Shown here: one piece after another, positions 1 to 6,955 of the stretch
Layout of the letters: each line of letters begins with the position of its first letter
Position numbering within the stretch: the first letter of the stretch is position 1
DNA from: Elusimicrobia bacterium GWC2_64_44
GTDB lineage: Bacteria > Elusimicrobiota > Elusimicrobia > Elusimicrobiales > UBA9959
Assembly (NCBI GenBank): GCA_001799845.1
Contig: MGUG01000030.1
Location: 1-64,000, forward strand
DNA: 64,000 nt
Direction: 5' to 3'
Translations under genes and position numbers: made by a program
The notes under the pieces: model-generated
The model's database searches: none
What the model was told of the DNA's origin: nothing
Seen by the model: the letters and a program-made list of their open reading frames with translations, nothing else

Positions 1-274
1 CGGCCGCTGGCCGCTGTTCCGCTACAACCCCGCGCTGAAGGCGCAGGGCAAGAACCCGCTGACCATAGACAGCAAGCCGCCCACGATCACCGTGGCCGAC
101 TTCATGAACGGCGAGAACCGCTTCCGCACGCTGCAGAAGACCAACCCGGAAGTGGCCAAGCGCCTGGCCCTGCTGGCCGACGGCGAGTACAAGTGGCGGA
201 TGAGCGTGTACACGCAGATAGCCGCCATGAACTGCGAGACCCCGGCCAAGGAAGGGGAAAAAGTCGGCGTGTAG
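1..274 (+). CDS. nifJ: Pyruvate:ferredoxin oxidoreductase, C-terminal fragment
   Basis: This is the 3' end of a gene that starts before the window. The frame is open from base 2 to the TAG at 272-274, giving about 90 residues. Residues reading WPLFRYNPAL, then NPLTIDSKPP and ENRFRTLQKTNPE, match the conserved tail of single-chain homodimeric PFOR, which oxidises pyruvate with CoA to acetyl-CoA, CO2 and reduced ferredoxin in the cytoplasm. None of the TPP or iron-sulfur domains is inside the window, so completeness cannot be judged. A strong terminator follows directly, so the gene ends its transcription unit here. It fits functionally with the ferredoxin-linked hydrogenase genes at the other end of the window. 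Confidence 0.88.
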   Translation, partial: GRWPLFRYNPALKAQGKNPLTIDSKPPTITVADFMNGENRFRTLQKTNPEVAKRLALLADGEYKWRMSVYTQIAAMNCETPAKEGEKVGV

Positions 275-285
275 TATAGTATCGT

Positions 286-332
286 CACAAAGCAAAGGGC
301 GGGCGCCTCAGGGCCCCGCCCTTTTGCTTTGT
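286..332 (+). terminator. Intrinsic terminator after PFOR
   Basis: A long hairpin pairs CACAAAGCAAAGGGCGGG with CCCGCCCTTTTGCTTTGTG around a short loop. It starts 12 bases after the PFOR stop and carries a T-rich descending arm. Confidence 0.8.
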
Positions 333-396
333 GCGCTCACCGGCGGCCAGCTCGCCTTGACAGGTCAAGGTTGATATAGGTCAAAAGGCCCAGGGA

Positions 397-406
397 GGCA
401 TAGGCC
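397..406 (+). promoter_or_regulatory. GGCATAGGCC motif inside a hairpin
   Basis: GGCATAGGCC lies between arms AAAGGCCCAG (384-393) and CTGGGCCTTT (about 423-432), upstream of the secreted-protein gene at 502. Related AGGCC-rich palindromes occur upstream of the nuclease gene at 12236 and the L,D-transpeptidase gene at 29992, and near the phospholipase gene at 18375. The role is unknown; a shared operator is a guess. Confidence 0.35.
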
Positions 407-437
407 TTAATAGTTTCCCGGTCTGGGCCTTTCGGTG

Positions 438-467
438 GTGACAGGTTTCGGCGCGCTGGGATATACT
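438..467 (+). promoter_or_regulatory. Predicted sigma70-type promoter
   Basis: GTGACA (438-443) and TATACT (462-467) are separated by 18 bases. The expected start of transcription, near 474, would give a short leader ahead of the gene at 502. Confidence 0.5.
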
Positions 468-501
468 CTATATGTAGCTGATGGATATGGGAGTACACAA
501 C

Positions 502-1350
502 ATGAAACTTTACCTCTCCTCCTTCTCCGTGCTGTTCACCTTGCTGTTAGCGCTGCCGCAAGTTAACGTTTTCGCCCAGGAACTCGTCGAGAGGCAGACT
601 CCCGCCGACTCTCCCGATTACACCCCTTCCGAAAAAGAACTGGCCCGCACTTACCCCGGTTACTTCACGCTCAACAATGATTCCATCAAGGTAACCCTCC
701 TGTCGGTCGGAGACGAACCCGACACCAACTACGTAAAGCTGCAGGAGACTCCGCCCAAGGACCTGGCCGGCATAGTGGTGACCATAGAGAAGATAGTCAA
801 CATAGCTTCCAAGGTCTGGGACATCGTAAAGGACAACGCCGCCGCCGTCAACATAGACACCAAGTACGCCACCGCCTACCCGGAGGGCGTTACCTCCGCC
901 ACACAGCTGGCCGGCTGGAGCCGCCCCAAGAGCTATACCTACGGCTTCTACGCCGAGAACCTTTACGGGTCCGTGATGATAGACTGTAAATATAAGTTCT
1001 CTTATACCTATAACGGCGCCTACAAGGGTAAGGGCAAGTTCCTGACCGGCGTGGCCGTGATCCCCAGCAAAGTGACGGCCGGCTGGGGCTATAAGTTCAC
1101 GATGACCGCGGCCGTGCCGGATTCCACCATCGCCAACGTGGGTACCGATACCGACCCTGTGGCCGCCCTGCAGATGAAGCTGAACTGGAAGATGGCTACC
1201 GTGCTCAAAGTGGTGGAAGGCACCAGCGTCTATTACCTGGAGGGCACCGGCTACTTCGAAGAGATCGCCAGCCCCTGGACCAAGAAGGAGAAGCAGGCCG
1301 CGGACCTGAAGTCCGCCGCGCCGCTGCTCGGGCCTTCATCGGTGTTCTGA
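502..1350 (+). CDS. Secreted protein of unknown family, paralog 1
   Basis: I do not recognise the family. The product has a Sec signal peptide (LLLALPQVNVFAQ) and a mature region of about 255 residues. ATG at 502 is preferred because GGGAG lies 8 bases upstream; an in-frame ATG at 481 would add seven residues and would be almost leaderless. The C-terminal half aligns closely with the next gene: both share a GWSRP motif, a KGKGKFLTGV or QGKGQFLTGV segment, and PDSTIANVGT. It lacks the proline-rich linker of its neighbour. The alternating pattern suggests a beta-rich extracellular domain. The pair probably arose by tandem duplication and may be surface-associated, but no function can be assigned. 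Confidence 0.7.
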   Translation: MKLYLSSFSVLFTLLLALPQVNVFAQELVERQTPADSPDYTPSEKELARTYPGYFTLNNDSIKVTLLSVGDEPDTNYVKLQETPPKDLAGIVVTIEKIVNIASKVWDIVKDNAAAVNIDTKYATAYPEGVTSATQLAGWSRPKSYTYGFYAENLYGSVMIDCKYKFSYTYNGAYKGKGKFLTGVAVIPSKVTAGWGYKFTMTAAVPDSTIANVGTDTDPVAALQMKLNWKMATVLKVVEGTSVYYLEGTGYFEEIASPWTKKEKQAADLKSAAPLLGPSSVF

Positions 1351-1401
1351 TTTTCGCACCCGCCGGATGGCCGGCGGCAATAGAAAAGGAGGAAGTATAA
1401 C

Positions 1402-2304
1402 ATGAAGAAACTGCTCGCAATAACCGCAGCCATGACGGCGATGCTGGCCGGCCAGGTTTCCGCCACGGACACCCTGGACGCCAAGTATTTCGCCATCGAC
1501 GAGAGTTCCATCGTCATTGAAGAGCTCGACCTCCGCGGCGGCACGATCCCCGGCACCCAGGTGGTTCCCGGCGGCCCGACCATCCCCGGCCCCGGCCAGC
1601 TGCCCAAGCCTCCGTCGGGCCCGCAGATCAACCCGCCCATCAACCCCGGCGGCGGCACGACCAAACCCCCGGAAGGCGGCACCCCGCCCGCCGTGGACCC
1701 GCTGACCAACATCAATAACACGGTGGACACGCTCGACAAGATCGTGAACCTGATGGAGAAGATCTTCGCCATCATCGAGAAGAACCAGCCCGTGGTCAAC
1801 GTCACCACCAACTACGCCAACGCGGTGCCCTTCGGGACCACGCATTGGACGCAGCTGCAGGGCTGGACCCGCCCCGCCACCAAGAAGTATTCCTTCTCCA
1901 TGAAGAACGCCTATGGCTCCGAAGTCGTGAAAGTTACCTACCAGGTTCACTATACCTATAAGGGCAACTTCCAGGGCAAAGGCCAGTTCCTGACCGGCGT
2001 CACTGTGGAGCCGCTCAATGTCGTGACCGCCTGGGGCTACAAGGTGACCCTGGTGTCCGAAGTGCCGGATTCCACGATAGCAAACGTGGGCACGCACGAG
2101 GACCCCATCGCCTCCATGCAGCTGCAGCTGCGCTGGACCGTGCACACGATGGTCAAGGACATCACGTCCAAGGCTATCTACTACGTGCAGGGCGACGGCC
2201 TCCTGAAGGAGATCGGCACCCCGTTCAAGAACGCGGAAGAGCAGCGCACCCAGAAGAAGGTAGAGGCCGCCCAGGTCAGCGTGACCACCTCGTCCTTTAA
2301 CTAA
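1402..2304 (+). CDS. Secreted protein of unknown family, paralog 2, with Pro/Gly-rich linker
   Basis: This is the tandem paralog of the gene before it, 51 bases downstream, with a strong AGGAGG site ahead of the ATG. A signal peptide ends near residue 21 (AGQVSA). Residues of about 45-100 form a linker very rich in proline and glycine. After it comes a domain of about 200 residues shared with paralog 1, including GWTRP, FLTGV and PDSTIANVGT. Linkers of this kind often let a secreted domain project from the cell surface or matrix. The family is unknown to me; structural or adhesive roles are as plausible as enzymatic ones, since no catalytic motif is visible. A terminator follows. Confidence 0.7.
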   Translation: MKKLLAITAAMTAMLAGQVSATDTLDAKYFAIDESSIVIEELDLRGGTIPGTQVVPGGPTIPGPGQLPKPPSGPQINPPINPGGGTTKPPEGGTPPAVDPLTNINNTVDTLDKIVNLMEKIFAIIEKNQPVVNVTTNYANAVPFGTTHWTQLQGWTRPATKKYSFSMKNAYGSEVVKVTYQVHYTYKGNFQGKGQFLTGVTVEPLNVVTAWGYKVTLVSEVPDSTIANVGTHEDPIASMQLQLRWTVHTMVKDITSKAIYYVQGDGLLKEIGTPFKNAEEQRTQKKVEAAQVSVTTSSFN

Positions 2305-2331
2305 GCAGCAAGTACCGCAGCCTCCTTTTCG

Positions 2332-2372
2332 CCCCTGCGCCCGTCACCCGGGCGCAGGGGTTTCATCTTATT
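2332..2372 (+). terminator. Intrinsic terminator after the secreted pair
   Basis: CCCCTGCGCCCG and CGGGCGCAGGGG pair around TCAC and are followed by a T-rich stretch, 28 bases after the stop codon. Confidence 0.75.
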
Positions 2373-2386
2373 TTGGGAACCGGCTT

Positions 2387-2602
2387 GGCCCGCGCGCACC
2401 CGCTGCGAGCGATTTTAGGGCGTAGGGCCAAGGTCCGGAGCGGACCGCCTATCATTAGGGCGGCGGCAAAGAATGTTTGAGCGAGGCACTGTGTGCCGAG
2501 CGGATCGAGCACAGCGACAGGTCTTCGTTCTTTGCCGGCGGAGGACCACAGGCCCTCTTCCGCCACGCCCGCTTATGAGCGAGCGGCGGGTGCGCGCGGG
2601 CC
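2387..2602. repeat. Structured intergenic repeat, family A copy 1
   Basis: The 307-base gap before the cbpA stop holds a terminator and this element. Its ends pair perfectly over 17 bases (GGCCCGCGCGCACCCGC with 2586-2602). Inside lie hairpins GGTCCGGAGCGGACC, CCGCC/GGCGG around TATCATTAG, GGCAAAGAA/TTCTTTGCC and GGCACTGTGTGCC. A second copy lies at 51414-51609 with the same core but different arms that still pair. Short frames across it are not convincing genes. Confidence 0.75.
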
Positions 2603-2611
2603 CATGTGTGA

Positions 2612-3550
2612 TTACTCCAGTTCTTTGAGTTTGCGAAAGAGGTCGAGCTGCTGGGGGGAAAGGGTGCCCGGGAGGGAGAGATAGATCTCGGCGTACAGGT
2701 TGCCGCGGGAACCGTCCTTGCGGGGCAGGCCGTGGCCTGACAGGCGCAGCCTGCGCCCGGAAGCGGAACCGGCGGGAAGTTTCACCTTGACCGGCCCGGC
2801 CGGGGAGGGGACGGAGATCTCGGCGCCCAGCGCGGCGTCCCACGGGTAGACGTCCACCCTGGCGCGCAAGTCGTCGCCGTCCAGCTCGAAGCGAGGGTCG
2901 GGCGCGAGGCGTATCTTGAGGTACAAGTCGCCGGCGCGGCCCGACGATTCACGGCCCTGGCCGCGCAGCCGTATGGTGGCGCCGTCGCGCAGGCCCCGCG
3001 GAAGCTTGACGTTGATGTCCCGGGTCTCCGTCTTGCGGCCCGCGCGGAAAGAAAAAGAAAGCTGTTTGTGCCCGCCCTTGAGCAAGTCCTCTATGGAAAG
3101 CTGGAGCTCGGCTTCCATATCCAGTGCGGAACGGCCGCCTTGTTCCTCAACGTCACCGAAGCCGCCCATGCCCTGCGCCCCGCCGAACATGGACTTGAAG
3201 AAATCGCTGAACTCGCCGAACTGGCTGAAGTCCGCGCCCTGGCCTCCCTGGTAGTGATGCTGGAAACCGCCCGGACCATGCTGCTGGCGCTGCGGCCCGC
3301 CGGGCGGGGGACGGTAGCCCTGCTGCGCGCCTTCCCTGCCGAACTGGTCGTAGAGCTTGCGCTTCTGCGGGTCGGACAAGACCTCGTAGGCCTCGTTGAT
3401 CTCTTTGAATTTGGCCTCGGCGGCCTTGTTGCCCTGGTTGCGGTCAGGGTGATGCTTCATGGCGAGTTTGCGGTAAGCGGACTTGATCTCCGCCTCGCCG
3501 GAGGATTTCGGCACTCCGAGCACGGAGTAGTAATCTATGTAGTCCGCCAT
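2612..3550 (-). CDS. cbpA: DnaJ-family co-chaperone, CbpA type
   Basis: The product is a class II J-domain protein that would stimulate DnaK ATPase and deliver unfolded substrates. Residues 4-70 form the J domain with the HPD triad (MKHHPDRNQ). A Gly/Phe/Gln-rich linker follows at about 75-135, then two C-terminal beta domains. The CxxCxGxG zinc repeats of true DnaJ are absent, which sets the CbpA assignment. At 312 residues the length is normal for the group. It is the last gene of a three-gene minus-strand block, starting 6 bases after the small membrane protein gene ends, so it is probably co-transcribed with it and the PAS gene. No dnaK or grpE is adjacent. Confidence 0.9.
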   Translation of the reverse strand: MADYIDYYSVLGVPKSSGEAEIKSAYRKLAMKHHPDRNQGNKAAEAKFKEINEAYEVLSDPQKRKLYDQFGREGAQQGYRPPPGGPQRQQHGPGGFQHHYQGGQGADFSQFGEFSDFFKSMFGGAQGMGGFGDVEEQGGRSALDMEAELQLSIEDLLKGGHKQLSFSFRAGRKTETRDINVKLPRGLRDGATIRLRGQGRESSGRAGDLYLKIRLAPDPRFELDGDDLRARVDVYPWDAALGAEISVPSPAGPVKVKLPAGSASGRRLRLSGHGLPRKDGSRGNLYAEIYLSLPGTLSPQQLDLFRKLKELE

Positions 3551-3556
3551 AGCGGG

Positions 3557-3820
3557 TTATTTAAGTTTCAGCAGGAAAAGTGCCAGGAACACGCCGAAGC
3601 CGGCCATGACCCAGCGCTCTATCACGCTCTCGGAGATACCCGGCAGAGCGGCGTTCAGGACACGGGCGATGACGAGCGCCGCGACGACGCCGAGCCAGAA
3701 GGTCCAGATCTGGGCGTTGGAGACCTTCTCTTCGGGCGGCGCCTCCTGGGGCGGGCGCGGCGACTGGAAGGGGGATTGCTGCGGGACCGGGGCTTCGGGG
3801 ACCTTAAGTTTCTTGCTCAT
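3557..3820 (-). CDS. Small membrane protein of unknown function
   Basis: The product has 87 residues: a hydrophilic N-terminal third rich in Pro and Gln, then two predicted membrane helices at about residues 38-60 and 68-86, ending LLKLK. No known motif is visible. It begins 1 base after the PAS gene stop and ends 6 bases before cbpA, so it belongs to the same operon. It could anchor the co-chaperone or stress response to the membrane, but only its position supports that. Confidence 0.6.
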   Translation of the reverse strand: MSKKLKVPEAPVPQQSPFQSPRPPQEAPPEEKVSNAQIWTFWLGVVAALVIARVLNAALPGISESVIERWVMAGFGVFLALFLLKLK

Positions 3821-3821
3821 G

Positions 3822-4193
3822 TTATTTCCTGGCTACGAAAGAGATGTCCTGGAAGACCACCGTGACGCCGAGCTCCGCGCCTTCGGTGTGCTTGACCAGC
3901 ATGGTGCTGTAACCGATTATAAGCGGGGTGTTGGCATGGAGGATGGAGATCTCGGCTCGGCGTACGCATTTCTTGGATTCGATTGTTTCCCTGATCACTT
4001 CTTTCAGCGCAGGGAAGGCGTCGAACATTTCCGAGTAGCTCTTGTCGTGGCAGCAGGACTCGGGCTCCATATGCAAAATCTTTCCCGCCATCGGGTTCAC
4101 GTAGACCACTTTGCCCTTCATGTCCACGCTGATAAGTCCGCCGGTTAGGTTATCCAGTATGCACTGGTAATATTCCTGAACGTTTTTTATCAT
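3822..4193 (-). CDS. Single PAS-domain protein
   Basis: The 123 residues form essentially one PAS domain. It opens YYQCILDNLTGGLISVD, continues with VVYVNPMAGKILH, and ends in a VVFQDIS segment typical of the last PAS strand. There is no output domain, so it may act as a stand-alone sensor or bind a partner kinase. Several cysteines (11, 47, 48 and 76) are visible, but no clear cofactor motif. It is the first gene of a block with a small membrane protein and CbpA. TAGAAT lies 6 bases upstream of its ATG, so its mRNA is probably leaderless. Confidence 0.75.
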   Translation of the reverse strand: MIKNVQEYYQCILDNLTGGLISVDMKGKVVYVNPMAGKILHMEPESCCHDKSYSEMFDAFPALKEVIRETIESKKCVRRAEISILHANTPLIIGYSTMLVKHTEGAELGVTVVFQDISFVARK

Positions 4194-4199
4194 GGGGAT

Positions 4200-4205
4200 A
4201 TTCTA
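4200..4205 (-). promoter_or_regulatory. -10 element of a leaderless promoter (PAS gene)
   Basis: TAGAAT on the minus strand ends 6 bases before the ATG at 4193, placing +1 at or next to the start codon. No convincing -35 is visible. Confidence 0.5.
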
Positions 4206-4247
4206 CTAAAAATGAAGAAGAGGGGAATTAAGGAGTGAGGAACTGAT

Positions 4248-4292
4248 GCCGGGCTGGACACTGCGGTGTCGCTTCGCTCCACCCGAACCGGG
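4248..4292 (-). repeat. tRNA-Asn 3'-end-like fragment, copy a
   Basis: On the minus strand this reads GGTTCG, then a 24-base insert, then GTCCAGCCCGGC, matching the T-arm and acceptor end of the tRNA-Asn at 4609-4680. Its insert is identical to that of the copy at 4495-4540. Confidence 0.6.
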
Positions 4293-4324
4293 AAGTTACA
4301 TCGAGATCAACCCGCCCGGCGGGC

Positions 4325-4352
4325 AAAAAATTAAGACCCCCGCTGCGGGGGG
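4325..4352 (-). terminator. Minus-strand intrinsic terminator
   Basis: On the minus strand, CCCCCGC and GCGGGGG pair and are followed by TCTTAATTTTTT. It closes the second tRNA-like module downstream of tRNA-Asn. Confidence 0.6.
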
Positions 4353-4379
4353 GCAGAGGTGATGAAGGGGGAACTTATG

Positions 4380-4421
4380 GGCTGGACGGGAAAGTCGCGC
4401 TGCGCGCGACGCGAACCGGGA
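4380..4421 (-). repeat. tRNA-Asn 3'-end-like fragment, copy b
   Basis: It has the same layout as the other copies (GGTTCG, 24-base insert, GTCCAGCCC), but the insert sequence differs and contains its own GTCGCGC/GCGCGAC hairpin. Confidence 0.55.
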
Positions 4422-4451
4422 AGGGGTTAGAGCCAATCAATCACAGAGACC

Positions 4452-4490
4452 AAATTTAAAAACCCCCGCGGACGGGGGTTTTTAAATTTG
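4452..4490 (-). terminator. Terminator duplicated with a tRNA fragment
   Basis: AAATTTAAAAACCCCCG pairs with CGGGGGTTTTTAAATTT. It is nearly identical to the terminator directly after tRNA-Asn, and both are followed by GGTCTCTGTGA on the minus strand. Confidence 0.75.
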
Positions 4491-4494
4491 CTCG

Positions 4495-4540
4495 CCGGGC
4501 TGGACACTGCGGTGTCGCTTCGCTCCACCCGAACCGGGAA
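4495..4540 (-). repeat. tRNA-Asn 3'-end-like fragment, copy c
   Basis: The minus strand matches tRNA-Asn from GTCCAGCCCGGCGAGC through the terminator and beyond, but the T-loop is split by a 24-base insert containing GGAGCGAAGCGAC. No 5' half of a tRNA is present. Confidence 0.65.
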
Positions 4541-4569
4541 TGTATTCAAGCCAAACAGTCACAGAGACC

Positions 4570-4607
4570 AAAATTTAAAACCCCCGCGGACGGGGGTTTT
4601 AAATTTT
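4570..4607 (-). terminator. Terminator of tRNA-Asn
   Basis: AAAATTTAAAACCCCCG and CGGGGGTTTTAAATTTT pair immediately after the tRNA 3' end. The run of Ts works in either direction. Confidence 0.8.
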
Positions 4608-4608
4608 G

Positions 4609-4680
4609 CTCGCCGGGCTGGACTCGAACCAGCAACCCTTCGGTTAACAGCCGAATGCTCCACCATTGAGCTACCGGCGA
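4609..4680 (-). tRNA. tRNA-Asn (GTT)
   Basis: The minus strand folds as a complete cloverleaf. The acceptor stem is TCGCCGG/CCGGCGA, the anticodon stem TTCGG/CCGAA holds loop CTGTTAA with anticodon GTT, and the T-arm is GCTGG-TTCGAGT-CCAGC. The discriminator is G, and CCA is not encoded. The 3' end is copied, with modifications, three more times downstream. Confidence 0.93.
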
Positions 4681-4735
4681 ATACTACAAGAACAATTATA
4701 CAAAATTTTCGGAAAATCAATAAGCCAAAAGCCCC

Positions 4736-4764
4736 TTGACCGCCATCAACCTTTCCTTTATAAT
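4736..4764 (+). promoter_or_regulatory. Strong promoter for a leaderless M28 peptidase gene
   Basis: TTGACC (4736-4741) and TATAAT (4759-4764) are separated by exactly 17 bases. The GTG start at 4771 is 6 bases past the -10, so transcription should begin at the start codon. Confidence 0.8.
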
Positions 4765-4770
4765 TAACCT

Positions 4771-5889
4771 GTGACCAACACGCTTACCATCGCGCTGCTG
4801 TTCTTCGTTTCCGCCCTCTGCGCCCAACAGGCTTCGGGCCCCTCGTACCTGCTGCTTTCCCACGACCCGGCTTTCCTCGAGGAAGTCGGCAAACTTTCGG
4901 AGCCGGTCTACGCAAAAGGCCGCGCGCGCCTGGTCAGGTTCACCGTGCCCTATGCCTCCCTGCCCCCTCAGATAGCGGCCTATGTCCGGCCGGCCGATAT
5001 CGGGGAGATCTCTTACGGGCCGGCTCCCGCACCCGAAGTAAAAATGGCCGACCCCGCCGTGCTGGCCGTCACGAATAGAGTCAGTGGCGCCCGCCTGATG
5101 GGCTACGCCGAGACCCTCACCAACACCGGCAAACGCGGCGCCAAAGACCTGGACGCCTCCGCCGCTTCCGGCAACCGCGCGGCGATGGATTATATCGAGA
5201 ACGCTTTCAAAGAGCTCGGCTACCAGACAGAGCGCCACTGCTACAAGGAACGCAAGAAGGACCGCGAGTGCAATATCCTCGGCCGCCGCAAGTCAGCCGT
5301 TTCCGGCGCCAAGACCATAGCCGTGGTGGGCCATATGGATTCCGTGGGCCATAACAACGCCGGGGCGGACGATAACGCCTCGGGCGCGGCCGGCGTGCTG
5401 GAGATGGCCAAGGTCCTTTCTTCCTACGCCGCGGACCACGACCTGCTCTTCATAGCCGCCAATGGCGAGGAAACCGGCGTGGCCGGCACCTACGCCCTGG
5501 CAAAAAAGATGAAGGCCTCCGGCGAGATGGCCTCCGTGGCCTGGGCCATCAACATGGACATGATAGCCTGGAACCGCAACGGCATCCTGGACATAGAGAC
5601 CAATAAGGAATTTTCCGCTTTCGCCGACTGGGTGGCCGCGCAGGCCGTCATCTATACCAAGCTCAAGCCTTATATCTCCATGCCGGCCTGGGGCAGCGAC
5701 CACGTGCCTTTCCTGGAGGCGGGCGTGCCCACCTATCTCTCGATAGAGAATTGGGAAGACCATAATCCCTGCTACCACCAGGCCTGCGACAAGATGGACA
5801 CGCTCTCCTGGACCTACGCCGCCGACCTGGTGAAACTCAACCTCGCTGTGGTGGCAGGCAAAGCGAAACTCACCCCGCTGAAGCCTTGA
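4771..5889 (+). CDS. Exported M28-family zinc aminopeptidase
   Basis: The 372-residue product should remove N-terminal residues from peptides outside the cytoplasm. A signal peptide covers about residues 1-18 (ALLFFVSALCA). The M28 metal ligands are visible in order: His in GHMDS, Asp in GADDNASG, the Glu pair in NGEETG, Asp in NMDMIAW, and His in CYHQACD. The N-terminal 90 residues are a family-variable region. The start is GTG with no Shine-Dalgarno site, consistent with the leaderless promoter directly upstream. A bidirectional terminator separates it from the convergent nuclease gene. With the M14 peptidase at 6956 it forms part of an exported protein-degrading set. Confidence 0.87.
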   Translation: MTNTLTIALLFFVSALCAQQASGPSYLLLSHDPAFLEEVGKLSEPVYAKGRARLVRFTVPYASLPPQIAAYVRPADIGEISYGPAPAPEVKMADPAVLAVTNRVSGARLMGYAETLTNTGKRGAKDLDASAASGNRAAMDYIENAFKELGYQTERHCYKERKKDRECNILGRRKSAVSGAKTIAVVGHMDSVGHNNAGADDNASGAAGVLEMAKVLSSYAADHDLLFIAANGEETGVAGTYALAKKMKASGEMASVAWAINMDMIAWNRNGILDIETNKEFSAFADWVAAQAVIYTKLKPYISMPAWGSDHVPFLEAGVPTYLSIENWEDHNPCYHQACDKMDTLSWTYAADLVKLNLAVVAGKAKLTPLKP

Positions 5890-5903
5890 GCGGGAACAGA
5901 AAT

Positions 5904-5935
5904 AAAAAAGCCCGGCTTGAACCGGGCTTTTTTAT
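5904..5935. terminator. Bidirectional terminator
   Basis: AAAAAAGCCCGG and CCGGGCTTTTTT pair around TTGAA between two convergent genes, so it can serve both. Confidence 0.85.
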
Positions 5936-5947
5936 TTGCGGCGCCTG

Positions 5948-6832
5948 TCAGTGAGACTGGAAGACTTTCGCGCCTACTTTTTCTGCGAGTGAGGGATCGT
6001 CCACGAAGGGGTTTCTGTTGCCCTGGAAGCCGGCTATGGCCTCGTTGCGGGCGCGCTCGGCGGCGCCAGGCGGGTCCTGGCGGTGCCACTGCAGGAACAT
6101 CCCGACGCGGTTGGTCCAGAAATCCCGGTAATCCGCGCCGTCGCGGATATTGCGGTCGTAATAGCGCACCACGAAATAGAGTATGGCCCTGGCGATCTCG
6201 CCCTTCACCGCGTCGGCGGGCTCGAAGCCCTCCGCGCCCAGCTTCGAGCCGCTGTTGGTGGCGTAAACGAAGCTGGAAACCTCTCCGAAGGGCTCGCTGC
6301 CGCGCCGGCCGTTGACGCCGATATAGGTGGGGAAAATATGGTGCAGGTCCGACTTCATGGGCGCGGCTTTGTTAAAGAAGCCCTGCGGCCAGGAATGCTC
6401 GGCGTTCATGCCGTCCGAATCATTTATGCCGTCGCCGTTGGCGTCGCCCTGTTCCTTATAATCATCGCCGTGCTCACTGGCGCCCCTGGAGCAGATCTGG
6501 GAATAGATACAGGTCACACCCGCGGAGCCGGCGCAGCCGGTATTGTCGGCCACGGAGAACATGAATTTCTTGGCGTTCAGGTAATCCTTGCCGGAGCCAG
6601 GGACGGGATATTCGGTGGCCTGGTGCAGGTACTGGAAAAGCTTTTCGCCGGAGAGGCTCGAGGCCTGCGCCAGGTACTGGGGCTGAAGTTTAAGCGGGGG
6701 GAGGGGCGCGGGTACCGCCTGCGAGGGCAGGTCGTCTGTGAATCTCTCCAAACTCGGCAGGTCCAGGGCGGAACTTGCGCTGAAACCGGCTGCGAGCAGG
6801 ACTGCTGCGAAGATCAACGAGTTGCGTTTCAA
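5948..6832 (-). CDS. Secreted endonuclease I family nuclease, paralog 1
   Basis: The product is a 294-residue EndA/BsnI-type nuclease (Endonuclease_1 family) with a signal peptide (AAVLLAAGFSASSA). Family motifs are clear: NAEHSWPQG near residue 144, KSDLHHIFPT with the likely catalytic His pair, NGRRG, and FQGNRNPFVD near the C-terminus. The start is TTG, supported by GGAG 5 bases upstream and by the same TTG-AAA-CGC start in the paralog at 12236. Segment DANGDGINDSDG may bind calcium. It would degrade extracellular DNA or RNA for nutrients. A TATAAT box lies about 36 bases upstream. Confidence 0.88.
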   Translation of the reverse strand: MKRNSLIFAAVLLAAGFSASSALDLPSLERFTDDLPSQAVPAPLPPLKLQPQYLAQASSLSGEKLFQYLHQATEYPVPGSGKDYLNAKKFMFSVADNTGCAGSAGVTCIYSQICSRGASEHGDDYKEQGDANGDGINDSDGMNAEHSWPQGFFNKAAPMKSDLHHIFPTYIGVNGRRGSEPFGEVSSFVYATNSGSKLGAEGFEPADAVKGEIARAILYFVVRYYDRNIRDGADYRDFWTNRVGMFLQWHRQDPPGAAERARNEAIAGFQGNRNPFVDDPSLAEKVGAKVFQSH

Positions 6833-6868
6833 AACGGCTCCGGAGTCTTGCTATTTAACGCCACGAAA

Positions 6869-6874
6869 ATTATA
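6869..6874 (-). promoter_or_regulatory. -10 element for nuclease paralog 1
   Basis: A perfect TATAAT lies on the minus strand in an AT-rich patch, giving a leader of about 30 bases that contains the GGAG site. Confidence 0.5.
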
Positions 6875-6955
6875 TCATTATTTTGATTTTAATCAACGGC
6901 ATAAATCAGTGGCGCGAAGGCTTTCGGTTTGCTATATTCAAGTTAAGGCCCCCGC

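Noticed and set aside
2387-2602. CRISPR array or IS element as explanation for the repeats
   Set aside because: There is no regular short repeat/spacer pattern and no transposase; copies are single, far apart and structured.
2363-2843. Frames covering repeat A next to cbpA
   Set aside because: They overlap the cbpA gene or the repeat and have no family resemblance.
4247-4540. Extra complete tRNA genes beside tRNA-Asn
   Set aside because: Only the 3' portion is present, and the T-loop is split by 24 bases, so no cloverleaf can form.
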